A stretch of DNA of 37,628 nt from Promethearchaeia archaeon (GTDB taxonomy: Archaea > Asgardarchaeota > Lokiarchaeia > Sigyniarchaeales > SOKP01). The stretch lies in contig JAHQWL010000070.1 in assembly GCA_029856155.1 (NCBI GenBank), forward strand, positions 87,740-125,367, given 5' to 3'. The notes below the pieces were generated by a model. It did not search any database, had not been told where the DNA came from, and saw nothing but the letters and a program-made list of their open reading frames with translations. Positions 15,001 to 22,955 of the stretch are shown one piece after another. Both the position numbers and the translations under genes were made by a program. How positions within the stretch are numbered: the first letter of the stretch is position 1; each line of letters begins with the position of its first letter.

Positions 15001-16014
15001 ATGGAAGCCGTTGATTTAGTACTAAATTTAGACGAAATAGAAAGAGAATATCCTGAAAATCCTTTAAATTATTTTAAAGATAAAAAATTGTGCCTTTTTA
15101 AGGCTTGCTTGGAAAAATATTTTCCGGGTGTAAGATGGGGTTTTCAAGACCTCCTAGAAGAACTTCAATTAAATGTAGCTACATGCGTAAATCAGTCATG
15201 CTGTTCAGGTACTTTCTTTCAAAGAAATTTAATAACAAGAGCGCAATTTGCTGCTATTAATGAGAGGAATTTAAGTGAAATGAATCAGATAGCTGATATA
15301 GTGTTCTTTAGCTGCAATGGCTGTTATAATAGTCTTTTAAGAGGACGTGAATTTCTAAAAATCCCCGAAGTAAAAAAAAAAACAAACGAACTCCTAAAGA
15401 GCTTAAAGCATAAAAAAATAGAGAATAACTATCCTGATAAATATAAAATTTTAGAAGACTATAATCTAAAATTAGTACATGATTTGGATTTCTTGTATTT
15501 AATTCGAAATGATGTTATTAATGCATTAAAATTTGATTTGAAAAATCTAAAAGTTGCTGTTCATTATGGATGTCATTATTTAAATTTATCAAGAGATAAA
15601 ACAGATATTGAGACATATTTAAAAGATAAAACAAAGTTAGATGAATTAGTGACTCTTTTTGGTGGTATTCCAGTTGATTATCAAGAAAAAGAGAGTTGCT
15701 GTGGATGGGGTGCATCACAAGTAATAATTCATCCAAAAGAAGCACTTAAAATAACCGCTAATAAATTAAAAAGTGCTCAAGATGTCGGAGCGGACTTTAT
15801 GATAACACCCTGTCCAACATGTTTATATACTCTAAGTAAACCCGAATACAGAGAGAAAATGCATAAATGGTTTGGTGATAAGCTAGACATTCCTACAATA
15901 CATTTAAATGAACTAATAGCCATATTGCGAGGATGTGAAGAAGAACGCTGTATCACCCTTAGACGAAAGACTCCTCGTTTAGATGAGATTTTTGAAATAA
16001 TTACACAAGAATGA
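15001..16014 (+). CDS. hdrB: HdrB-like CCG-domain subunit of heterodisulfide reductase
   Basis: A 337-residue protein with two cysteine-rich CCG domains that would bind non-cubane 4Fe-4S clusters at the disulfide-reducing site. The first domain has KACLEKYFPG, CVNQSCCSGTFF and FFSCNGCYNSL; the second has HYGCHYL, ESCCGWGASQ and TPCPTCLYTL. A helical linker of about 55 residues (VKKKTNELLKSLKHKKIE) separates them and is longer than in methanogen HdrB. The natural disulfide in Asgards is not established. It follows HdrC in the same operon. Confidence 0.9.
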   Translation: MEAVDLVLNLDEIEREYPENPLNYFKDKKLCLFKACLEKYFPGVRWGFQDLLEELQLNVATCVNQSCCSGTFFQRNLITRAQFAAINERNLSEMNQIADIVFFSCNGCYNSLLRGREFLKIPEVKKKTNELLKSLKHKKIENNYPDKYKILEDYNLKLVHDLDFLYLIRNDVINALKFDLKNLKVAVHYGCHYLNLSRDKTDIETYLKDKTKLDELVTLFGGIPVDYQEKESCCGWGASQVIIHPKEALKITANKLKSAQDVGADFMITPCPTCLYTLSKPEYREKMHKWFGDKLDIPTIHLNELIAILRGCEEERCITLRRKTPRLDEIFEIITQE

Positions 16015-16051
16015 AACAATTAATAATATTTTTATAAATACTAAATTGGTA

Positions 16052-17431
16052 TCACAATTCTTCAATTGCTAATCGTGGACAAGAATCCAAACATAACAAG
16101 CATCCAATACATTTTTCAAAGCAAAATGCTAACCTATCTTCTTTATCTAAGTATAGAGCATCAGTAGGACATAACGAAACACATGCCCCACAATTAATAC
16201 ATTTACCATCATCAACTATAAATGGTTGATTCTTTGCAACTCTTTTTAAATCGCTATTATCCAGATGAGATATAGCGTCTTTTTTAAAATCTTTTAAAGA
16301 ATTTAATCTTGAGGTTTGTTTCATCGGTTTAAAGACTGTTTTAGTAGATAAAGTTTCAGCAGGAGGATTCAAGAAAAATTTTCCATCTTCTATCCATTTT
16401 TTAAGTGTTTTTGCAATTTTGCGAGCATAGAATATAGATGATAGTGAGGAGCATTTTATTTTTTTACCATCCAATTCGATATATCCACTTTTTAATTCCA
16501 TATAACTTACGTGCTTCAGTTCTGGTTTATCTCTCCTGGGTTTTCCATAATCTAAGATCTCTGTTAATAAAACCTCATCACTTACAGCAGTTTTTTTAGC
16601 TAAACCCTCATTTAGTATTGGTATTGGTATCCCTACCCCAACAGATAAAGATGTACCATACTTTTCGTAGGTTACTCCTCGTAAATATTCTGGACTCATT
16701 TGTTTCAAATCACCCTTAACAAATAAAGTTCCAAATCTGTTTGTAGGATTATGTTGGGTTCCTTCTCCCATAACATATCCAATTCCTCCCCCTAAAAAGA
16801 TTCTAGTACCTATTCCGATTGTCTCATAATCAGGATCATTACTCAAAGGATTCAAACATCCCGCTCCCGAATAATGAGCATTTCCAAAATGTGGTAATAA
16901 TTTTCCCATATATGTATATAATGTTTTATCAGAACTATTGACCGCACATATATATCTCTGATAAGCATTTCTTGGATTACATAAAATTGCTTGATTAATG
17001 TCATCGATTGTAAATTCTGTGTCCACTTCTGCTAAGGGGTAACAATCTGTTGTGTAAGAATTACCGTTTAATCTTATTAGTTTTCCTGAGACTAAATCCT
17101 CAATTACATGGCCCCCACCATATTCAAAAGGCTTTATATCTGACATCCTCGTACAACCTATATAACAATCAACTGCTCCATTTCCATGATATGCCTTTAC
17201 ACCATTTAAAAACAAATTTTCAAACTTAATAGGAGGATCACTATGACCAAAATTAAGAAAAGCCCCACTTGAACACATAGGCCCAAAAGTGCCTGTAGTC
17301 ACTATATCGATCTCATCCGCAGCTACTTTACTACCTTTATCTTCTACAATTTTTATCATTTCTTCAGCTGTAACTACCACCACATCACCATTCTTTATTT
17401 TCTCATTTATTTCAACATAAGTCTTTGGCAA
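16052..17431 (-). CDS. DUF39 homocysteine biosynthesis protein fused to a ferredoxin domain
   Basis: A 459-residue protein. Residues 1 to about 385 are a DUF39/HcyBio domain: VTTGTFGPMCSSGAFLNFGH near the start, then VDCYIGCTRMSD, LNPLSNDPDYETIGIGTRIF, LGGGIGYVMGEGTQHNP. The last 70 residues hold two 4Fe-4S motifs (CINCGACVSLCP and CFEKCIGCLLCLDSCP). In methanogens the DUF39 protein and its ferredoxin partner are encoded by separate genes and convert aspartate semialdehyde plus sulfide to homocysteine; here both parts are in one chain. Start TTG at 17431 after GGTGAT. It converges with the HdrB gene. The upstream region carries ATGCAT-type sites. Confidence 0.9.
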   Translation of the reverse strand: MPKTYVEINEKIKNGDVVVVTAEEMIKIVEDKGSKVAADEIDIVTTGTFGPMCSSGAFLNFGHSDPPIKFENLFLNGVKAYHGNGAVDCYIGCTRMSDIKPFEYGGGHVIEDLVSGKLIRLNGNSYTTDCYPLAEVDTEFTIDDINQAILCNPRNAYQRYICAVNSSDKTLYTYMGKLLPHFGNAHYSGAGCLNPLSNDPDYETIGIGTRIFLGGGIGYVMGEGTQHNPTNRFGTLFVKGDLKQMSPEYLRGVTYEKYGTSLSVGVGIPIPILNEGLAKKTAVSDEVLLTEILDYGKPRRDKPELKHVSYMELKSGYIELDGKKIKCSSLSSIFYARKIAKTLKKWIEDGKFFLNPPAETLSTKTVFKPMKQTSRLNSLKDFKKDAISHLDNSDLKRVAKNQPFIVDDGKCINCGACVSLCPTDALYLDKEDRLAFCFEKCIGCLLCLDSCPRLAIEEL

Positions 17432-17486
17432 AAAATCACCAACATTTTACTCCTGTGTCATTATCAGTTCTATAAATTATATAAAA

Positions 17487-17545
17487 ATATGCATATTAAT
17501 AAACTCTGACAGCTAAAATATCCAAGAAATGCATAAAATATGCAT
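17487..17545. promoter_or_regulatory. Cluster of ATGCAT-core palindromes between divergent genes
   Basis: Three ATGCAT cores lie in the 215 bases between the DUF39 gene (minus) and the EamA gene (plus). One is the palindrome ATATGCATAT at 17487-17496. The other two form a perfect inverted repeat, ATGCATA at 17529-17535 and TATGCAT at 17539-17545. On the minus strand a TATA-like stretch (17466-17485) follows directly after the first site, so a bound factor would sit just upstream of the DUF39 promoter. A sulfur- or methionine-responsive regulator is a guess from the gene it flanks. Confidence 0.45.
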
Positions 17546-17646
17546 CAGATATATATCATAATCACGTAGTAGAGAAGAAAAGTCATTTAGGAATAATTTT
17601 TATACTTGTTATGTTTTCTAAAATTACAAAACGATTATTGTAGGTT

Positions 17647-18543
17647 ATGACTGTTAAAAAAGGTGACAATTCCCATTCTAAACGAAATATAATAGCTATA
17701 TTTCTTTTGATTATTACTACAATACTCTGGGGAACATCTTTTATTATTACTAAAAATATAACAGAAAATATTCCCATATTCTTATATCTTGGTTTACGAT
17801 TTTTAATAGCATTTTTAGGATTTATTCCTTTTTTTCCGCACTTTAAAAATCTAAATAAGAAAGTTATAGTTATGGGTTTAATAACAGGTATGTTGTACTT
17901 TCTAGGGATAGTATTTCAAACTTATGGACTCCAATCAACAACTGCAGGTAAAACTGGCTTTATTACAGGATTAAGTACAGTCATAGTTCCTTTTTTAGCA
18001 TGGTTCGGATTTAAAAAGCCCTTAAATATAAGAATTTGGATTGCAGTAATATTATCAATTATTGGAATGGCATTTTTATTGTTGGAGGGTGAATCTGGGT
18101 TCATTATAGGTGATATATTAGTATTAGTCTGTGCTTTTATTTTCGCATTCTATATTGTTTTAAATGATAAGTATGTTCGCATAACTGATATATATTTATA
18201 CTCAATTATTCAAATTTGTGTTATCACTTTATCTAGTTTTGTTTGTTCTTTACTTTTAGGAGAATCATACAATTTACTATCAAATCCACCAACTTTTTGG
18301 TTTATTATGATTTATATGGGAATTGCTGTTATGACGCTCACAATTTTATTTCAAAATTGGAGTCAACAATATCAAGGACCAACTCAAACAGCAATAATAT
18401 TTACCCTTGAACCCGTATTTGCTGTATTATTTGGGTTCCTTATAGGAAGTGAAATCCTATCATTATTTGGTTGGATTGGTTGTGGGTTAATCTTTATTGC
18501 AATTCTTACTACTGTACTAAAGAATCCTAGCAATAATGAATAA
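17647..18543 (+). CDS. EamA-family (DMT superfamily) transporter
   Basis: A 298-residue integral membrane protein with ten hydrophobic helices arranged as two EamA repeats. The first repeat begins LLIITTILWGTSFIITKNI, with the family's W-G-(T/S)-S/F pattern at the first helix and LGLRFLIAF in the second. The second begins IGDILVLVCAFIFAFYIVLN and ends with GFLIGSEILSLFGWIGCGLI, which carries the usual glutamate and glycine pattern of the last helices. Members export or import small metabolites, often amino acids or nucleosides. The N-terminus is basic (TVKKGDNSHSKRN) and cytoplasmic. The substrate is unknown; divergence from the homocysteine gene hints at sulfur or amino-acid metabolism only weakly. 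Confidence 0.88.
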   Translation: MTVKKGDNSHSKRNIIAIFLLIITTILWGTSFIITKNITENIPIFLYLGLRFLIAFLGFIPFFPHFKNLNKKVIVMGLITGMLYFLGIVFQTYGLQSTTAGKTGFITGLSTVIVPFLAWFGFKKPLNIRIWIAVILSIIGMAFLLLEGESGFIIGDILVLVCAFIFAFYIVLNDKYVRITDIYLYSIIQICVITLSSFVCSLLLGESYNLLSNPPTFWFIMIYMGIAVMTLTILFQNWSQQYQGPTQTAIIFTLEPVFAVLFGFLIGSEILSLFGWIGCGLIFIAILTTVLKNPSNNE

Positions 18544-18794
18544 AATAAGAAAAATCATTTTAATTTAATCAAACTGTGTCAAATTTCTTAAATTTCTCAT
18601 TTTGGCAATCATAATTCATGCCCAAAACTTCATACGTGATGAAATCCAAAAATTTTTGCTTAAACACATATTTAAATAATTAAATAGCTATTAGTATCTA
18701 AATAAGGGTTGTTTTATCGGCAAATTACTATTTTAAATAGCACATAACTAAATTGAACCTTTTGCTAAAATAATAAAAATTTGTGAATTGATAC

Positions 18795-18953
18795 ATGTCC
18801 GCACATAAATTAAAACCTAAAGACTTAACGATATGTGATAAGTGCGGGAATGTAATGGTTAACAGAAGAATACGTACCAATAACTCAGGAGAAGTTACAT
18901 TTCAAAAGGTTTTGCAATGTATTGTGTGCCGCTATTGGATTGCTCTAGATTAA
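18795..18953 (+). CDS. Small zinc-ribbon protein
   Basis: A 52-residue protein (ATG 18795, TAA 18951-18953) with two CxxC knuckles, C14/C17 (ICDKCGN) and C42/C45 (QCIVCRYW), joined by a basic beta-hairpin-like stretch (VMVNRRIRTNNSGEVTF). Four cysteines in this spacing would bind one zinc. The size and layout match the many tiny zinc ribbons of Archaea that bind nucleic acid or ribosomes, but no specific family is recognised. It is a single-gene unit, 251 bases after the EamA gene. Confidence 0.75.
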   Translation: MSAHKLKPKDLTICDKCGNVMVNRRIRTNNSGEVTFQKVLQCIVCRYWIALD

Positions 18954-19033
18954 GTCTTTTCATGTATCTAGTTTAAATATCGCATTCTATTAAAAATGTG
19001 GTCTTTCTTCTAAAATATTTAATTTTTGATTCA

Positions 19034-19046
19034 TTATATATAAAAG
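19034..19046 (+). promoter_or_regulatory. TATA box in front of the first structured repeat
   Basis: TTATATATAAAAG is a good archaeal TATA box. A start site about 25 bases downstream would fall near 19062, at the beginning of the 90-nt repeat, which suggests that the repeat is transcribed as plus-strand RNA. The following gene has a separate TATA-like stretch near 19239-19246. Confidence 0.45.
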
Positions 19047-19052
19047 AAAATG

Positions 19053-19142
19053 AAGGGAAAAGAAATTTGCGACAAATTTTAGAATCAGGGAGAGAATTAA
19101 ACTCCTCAGAGTTTAATAGAGGGCGAATTTTGGCGATCTCCC
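19053..19142 (+). ncRNA. Structured 90-nt repeat, copy 1 (candidate non-coding RNA)
   Basis: First of two related elements in this otherwise geneless stretch (18954-19281). An outer stem GGGAGA (19088-19093) pairs with TCTCCC (19137-19142). Inside is a perfect 9-bp hairpin, ATTAAACTC (19096-19104) with GAGTTTAAT (19109-19117), loop CTCA. The strand after it, AGAGGGCGAATTTTGGC, is identical in both copies. CAAATTTT (19073-19080) could pair with GAATTTTG (19125-19132) across the outer stem, making an H-type pseudoknot. Against copy 2 I count seven substitutions and two single-base gaps, none breaking the hairpin or the five shared outer pairs. Strand is chosen from the TATA box. No known RNA family is recognised. 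Confidence 0.5.
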
Positions 19143-19281
19143 GTATTTAGGTATATAGTTAATTTTTAAAAATTGAGGTAGAGATAAAATTCTCGCAAAG
19201 ATTTAAATATGAATAAATTAAATATTCAATGATTTTTTTATAATGTAAAATTAAAAGATTTCAAAAAATAAGGCACTAAAT

Positions 19282-19800
19282 CTGAAAAAAACCAAAATAC
19301 TATTATTGATATCATTTTTGTTTTTTATGGCTTTTATTAGTTTAGGTAGAGCAGATTATAGTGGTATAACTGTGGGTAAGAAATGGACATTGAAAATATT
19401 TGCACCCCAAACCTATTATAAGAGTTTTGATGTGACATCAGTGACAATAGTCGCGGTAATGGCTGATGTATATGATGATGGAGAAAAAACCGGAAATGTG
19501 AATATTGGAGATACTTATGTATTTGATGGTACAATAATATCAGTATTTGTAGGTGAGTATGGGACAAGTACTGCAAATTATGGGGGACAATCGTTAACAG
19601 TTTGTGATACAGGATTGATAGTTTTTGATACCGCTACAGGAATTTATTTAGAGTGTGATAATGTTTTTGAATTTCACTCTTGGAGTCTTTATAGCACAAG
19701 AGGTGGTAGCGGTATTCCGGGATATTCATGGGTACTTATATTACTAGCCATTATTGGAACATCTTTTTATCTCATGAAAAAAAGATTTAAAAATAGCTAG
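19282..19800 (+). CDS. Secreted, C-terminally anchored surface protein (sorting-signal type)
   Basis: A protein of 172 residues if it starts at CTG 19282. The CTG frame gives a full signal peptide: LKKTKILLLISFLFF, then AFISLGRA and a likely cleavage before DYSG. The usual choice, TTG at 19306, would remove the lysine n-region. AGG nine bases before the CTG supports it. The mature part is short and beta-rich (VTSVTIVAVMADVYDDGEKT). The C-terminus is a PGxSW-like motif (GIPGYSW), a single membrane helix (VLILLAIIGTSFYLM) and a basic end (KKRFKNS), the tripartite form of archaeosortase-type sorting signals in Asgards. Function beyond surface display is unknown. Confidence 0.7.
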   Translation: MKKTKILLLISFLFFMAFISLGRADYSGITVGKKWTLKIFAPQTYYKSFDVTSVTIVAVMADVYDDGEKTGNVNIGDTYVFDGTIISVFVGEYGTSTANYGGQSLTVCDTGLIVFDTATGIYLECDNVFEFHSWSLYSTRGGSGIPGYSWVLILLAIIGTSFYLMKKRFKNS

Positions 19801-19977
19801 AATAAATCAACATAGTAATGGCATAAAGAAATTATAACTAAATTAAAATTAACACCTTTTAGGTTTTAATGTAATTTTTTTATTCAGTATTTAATCAATA
19901 CTTATCTAATAAAAATTATAAATTTTTACAAGGCTTTGATTATAATATTGTTGAAGATCCTGTTGATCCATTTGTTT

Positions 19978-20991
19978 CTACCATTGTCTGGAACTCTGTT
20001 TCTGGTGAAATATGGAAAGATGACCTCTTTCAAGTGATCTATCAAGATGCATTGAAGCTTCATCAATTGATTGGAATTGTTTATACTCTTTGATTTTATT
20101 TTTTTCGAGATTCATTAGTAGATATTTACAGTGAAGGAATTTCTCGTTATTCACATAAATATATGTCGTGTTTCCAATTAATTTAAGGGTAATATATTGG
20201 TTGACTTCAAATTCTTTTTTAATAATCATTTGATTCTGCGCCATTTGAGAGAGAATATCATGAAGAATTTCAAGAATCTCTTGTTCTGTTAATTTACATA
20301 AAGTATCAATCTTCTCCTCGGAACAATGCATGAAAAGTAAGGGCATAATCAATAGACCTTCTTCAGAATGTTCTAATTTCATTGTCTTTGAAAACTCCCT
20401 TTCGATTTTTAAAGGCTCCATGAGCAAATCTGGAAAATCATCCCATAGGTCATCACTTTCTAATGCAGAGTAAAATCTTACCAAAAATTTGGTTAGCCCC
20501 ATTGCTCTTAATAGTTCTTTCCCCACATCCTTCATTGAGGTTAGCTCATTCATTACAGGAATATTTAAATAATCGATAAATCCAAATTCTACTAAATAAG
20601 CCATAGTAGGAGGATGATTTGTTTTTATTCTTTTTTCTATCTCAGATAAAAAGACTTCATTCGCTACTGGGTCTCCTGCAATATACAATAGTCTCAATAG
20701 AGGAAATGCTCCTTCTTTGTTTAAGAGTGATGTATCGTACCGATTTTTATACCATATTTCTAATATTTCACACACGTTTGTGAATTCTGCTTCAACTATA
20801 GTTCCGTCAGAAAAGTACCAATCTGCTGATGGTATTTCCTCTGATTCTATGATTTCTTTAGGAGAAATATTATAAATTGTGTATCGTCTTTTTTCGACTT
20901 TTAAATTTGAGATATAAATATCCCACGTACTTCCTTCTGATTTTACTGAGAGGAATTCATTAATAATATAATCCTGCACGATAATTTTCAC
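19978..20991 (-). CDS. Asgard-type hypothetical protein with a helical-repeat core
   Basis: A 337-residue soluble protein, start GTG at 20991. Its middle resembles an armadillo/HEAT-like helical array (FPLLRLLYIAGDPVANEVFL ... IKTNHPPTMAYLVEFGFIDY). The C-terminal domain contains NQYITLKLIGNTTYIYVNNE followed by KFLHCKYLLMNL, a beta-rich segment that I associate with a family of repeated Lokiarchaeal proteins; the N-terminus (DYIINEFLSVKSEGSTWDIY) seems a degenerate second version. No catalytic motif, signal or membrane helix. It is probably a single-gene unit. Function unknown. Confidence 0.7.
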   Translation of the reverse strand: MKIIVQDYIINEFLSVKSEGSTWDIYISNLKVEKRRYTIYNISPKEIIESEEIPSADWYFSDGTIVEAEFTNVCEILEIWYKNRYDTSLLNKEGAFPLLRLLYIAGDPVANEVFLSEIEKRIKTNHPPTMAYLVEFGFIDYLNIPVMNELTSMKDVGKELLRAMGLTKFLVRFYSALESDDLWDDFPDLLMEPLKIEREFSKTMKLEHSEEGLLIMPLLFMHCSEEKIDTLCKLTEQEILEILHDILSQMAQNQMIIKKEFEVNQYITLKLIGNTTYIYVNNEKFLHCKYLLMNLEKNKIKEYKQFQSIDEASMHLDRSLERGHLSIFHQKQSSRQW

Positions 20992-21208
20992 ATAATTTGT
21001 AAATGTAAATAATATCTAGTTTGAATTATTATCTCTAATAGAATACATGACATATTTATTATTTAAATGTACATTTTAACTCTTCAATTTATAGATCAAG
21101 TATATATTAATCCATAGCCCAATGGTACCAAATTAGGTTTTTCAATTTTGGAATATTTAATGTTTAATCAATATCATACTAGACTTGATTAGAAGTTAAA
21201 GGAAAGGT

Positions 21209-21298
21209 AAGGGAAAAGAAATCTGATACCAAATTTTAAAATCAGGGAGAGAATTAAACTCATTAGAGTTTAATAGAGGGCGAATTTTGGCAACTCCC
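21209..21298 (+). ncRNA. Structured 90-nt repeat, copy 2 (candidate non-coding RNA)
   Basis: Second copy of the element at 19053-19142, in the same orientation, inside the 542-base gap between two minus-strand genes. Outer stem GGGAG (21245-21249) with CTCCC (21294-21298). Hairpin ATTAAACTC (21253-21261) with GAGTTTAAT (21266-21274), loop ATTA instead of CTCA. CCAAATTTT (21229-21237) can pair with GAATTTTGG (21282-21290) with one bulged base, better than in copy 1. No gene lies downstream on the plus strand before the end of a convergent gene, which argues against a riboswitch in this orientation. No clear TATA box precedes this copy. The rest of the gap (20992-21208, 21299-21533) shows nothing else. 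Confidence 0.5.
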
Positions 21299-21533
21299 GA
21301 TTTGGGCTCTTGAAATTGTATCCAATGTTAGTTCAGATTGTCTGTTAGATTCCCTTACTTATCTATATACTAGTTTCCCTAATATAAAAACCATTTTATT
21401 ATAATTTATTATGTGTCAATATCAAGAACAAGTTTTAAATCATCAATTTTGGCACATAATTTAAAATTTTTGTACAAAATCTTTAGTACCAATCTTTTTA
21501 ATTAGGTATAAACATTTAAGAACAAAAGATCTT

Positions 21534-22361
21534 TTATTTCAAAAGTTCTGTAATCTTTATTTTTAGTCCATCTTCAGCAGCAACAATATTTTTGATATTA
21601 GTATCTTCTTGAAGTTTTGCGACTTGGCTTGGGACATAATTTTTTGTTGACATTGAGCTATCCATATATGTCCCAAAATGAGTAATAATAAGACCATCAA
21701 GTGGAGGGTTAATCTTGTTGAGATAAGGTATAACTTCATCAGTACATAGATGTCTCTTACATACAATAGAATCTGGACGTAAAAGGTTGAGAACTAAAAT
21801 ATTGACCCCTGAAAATTCCTCAGAAAATCCTTCATATACTCTTGTATCACTGGAAAAAGCAAGTGAATAATCTTTAAGGTTAAATTTGATTCCAAAACCC
21901 TCATTTTTAGGAGAATGAACTGTTTTAGTTCCAATGATTTCAATATTTTTATAATTGAATGAATCTCCCGCTTTAAACTTTATAACTTCTTCGAGCATGT
22001 CAAGATGGTAATCAGAAATGTACTTCAAGACTTCACTTGTAGTAATTAGCGTTCCTTTTTTATAGTATTTATAATTTCTATCATGTAAGATTTCCCGTGA
22101 GCTTTCAATTATAGCACTTAAATCACTATAATGATCAACATGAGCATGGGTTGCAATAAAGAGTTCTGTCTTTACTGGATCTTCTTTAAATTGGTTGATT
22201 CGAACTGTGGCACCAGGTCCAGGGTCTATATGAGATTGGATATCGTTAAATTTATAGATAATACCTCCTGTGGCCCTAAATTGAGTTCTAATATGATGCC
22301 GGCCACCCCCTGAACCGAGAAAAACTAGTTCATCAGTTATATTAACCATTTCTATAAACAA
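21534..22361 (-). CDS. Metallo-beta-lactamase-fold hydrolase next to a GTPase
   Basis: A 275-residue MBL-fold protein. The metal motif is THAHVDH near residue 80; further ligand candidates are H in TVHSPKNEGFG, D in FSSDTRVY and H in IITHFGTYMD. The N-terminus (ELVFLGSGGGRHHIRTQFRA) is like that of RNase Z-type and UlaG/phosphodiesterase-type members rather than the glyoxalase II type. The likely start is ATG 22349 (MVNITDELVFLG); TTG 22361 extends it by four residues. The Rab-like GTPase gene ends six bases upstream, so the two are co-transcribed. The substrate is unknown. Confidence 0.82.
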   Translation of the reverse strand: MFIEMVNITDELVFLGSGGGRHHIRTQFRATGGIIYKFNDIQSHIDPGPGATVRINQFKEDPVKTELFIATHAHVDHYSDLSAIIESSREILHDRNYKYYKKGTLITTSEVLKYISDYHLDMLEEVIKFKAGDSFNYKNIEIIGTKTVHSPKNEGFGIKFNLKDYSLAFSSDTRVYEGFSEEFSGVNILVLNLLRPDSIVCKRHLCTDEVIPYLNKINPPLDGLIITHFGTYMDSSMSTKNYVPSQVAKLQEDTNIKNIVAAEDGLKIKITELLK

Positions 22362-22367
22362 ATAAAT

Positions 22368-22886
22368 CTAATATTTACTTGCATCTACTAATCTTTTTGT
22401 TATCATTTCAAATGCTTTTTCAACATTGTATCCCGTTTTAGCTGATGTTTTTATGAAATCTATCATATTAAAAGTATTCTTTAAATGAAGAGCACTTTCA
22501 TCATCTACGGCAATTAAATCTTCGAGATCTAATTTTGTTCCTATTAGTAAAATTGGCAAAGTTAAATCATGCAATCGAACTATATTTACCCACTCAAGTA
22601 TATCTCCTATCTTGGGCATTCTTGTTAAATCAAATAAAAGAAGTGCCCCTCTTGCCCCCATTACGAAGTTTTCTAAAAGATATCTGAAGCGCTCTTGCCC
22701 TCCTAAATCCCATAGTTGTAAAAGACAGTGTGTATCATTGTAAATAAGCTCCTTTATGAAGAAATCCACACCTACTGTCATTATTGAACTCTCATCAAAA
22801 AAACCATCGACATATCTTCTTAGAAGTGAAGTCTTGCCCGCTCCACCATTCCCTGCCAGAAGTAATTTAAATATATAGTTTTTCAT
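22368..22886 (-). CDS. Rab/Ras-like small GTPase
   Basis: A 172-residue GTPase with all G motifs of the Ras superfamily: G1 GNGGAGKTS (residues 12-20), a switch I threonine in SIMTVGVDFF, G3 WDLGGQERFR, G4 GTKLDL and G5 TSAK. The WDLGGQERFR segment is almost the Rab consensus (WDTAGQERFR). The catalytic glutamine is present, so it should hydrolyse GTP. There is no C-terminal cysteine, so membrane attachment by prenylation is not expected. It heads a two-gene unit with the MBL-fold hydrolase. GTPases of this kind are among the eukaryote-like signatures of Asgards; the partner and role are unknown. Confidence 0.92.
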   Translation of the reverse strand: MKNYIFKLLLAGNGGAGKTSLLRRYVDGFFDESSIMTVGVDFFIKELIYNDTHCLLQLWDLGGQERFRYLLENFVMGARGALLLFDLTRMPKIGDILEWVNIVRLHDLTLPILLIGTKLDLEDLIAVDDESALHLKNTFNMIDFIKTSAKTGYNVEKAFEMITKRLVDASKY

Positions 22887-22955
22887 GTTTGAATGGGTAT
22901 ATAATAAGTGATAAATATAAGAACCCTTATTTATTTTAATACCTCAAAATAAAAC

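Noticed and set aside
18600..18700. Possible C/D-box small RNA (a GTGATGA near 18630)
   Set aside because: No matching D box or second C'/D' pair lies at a suitable distance.
19053..21298. A mobile element bounded by the two 90-nt repeats
   Set aside because: The enclosed genes are a surface protein and an Asgard-type hypothetical protein; there is no transposase, terminal inverted repeat or target duplication, and the repeats look like RNA structures.
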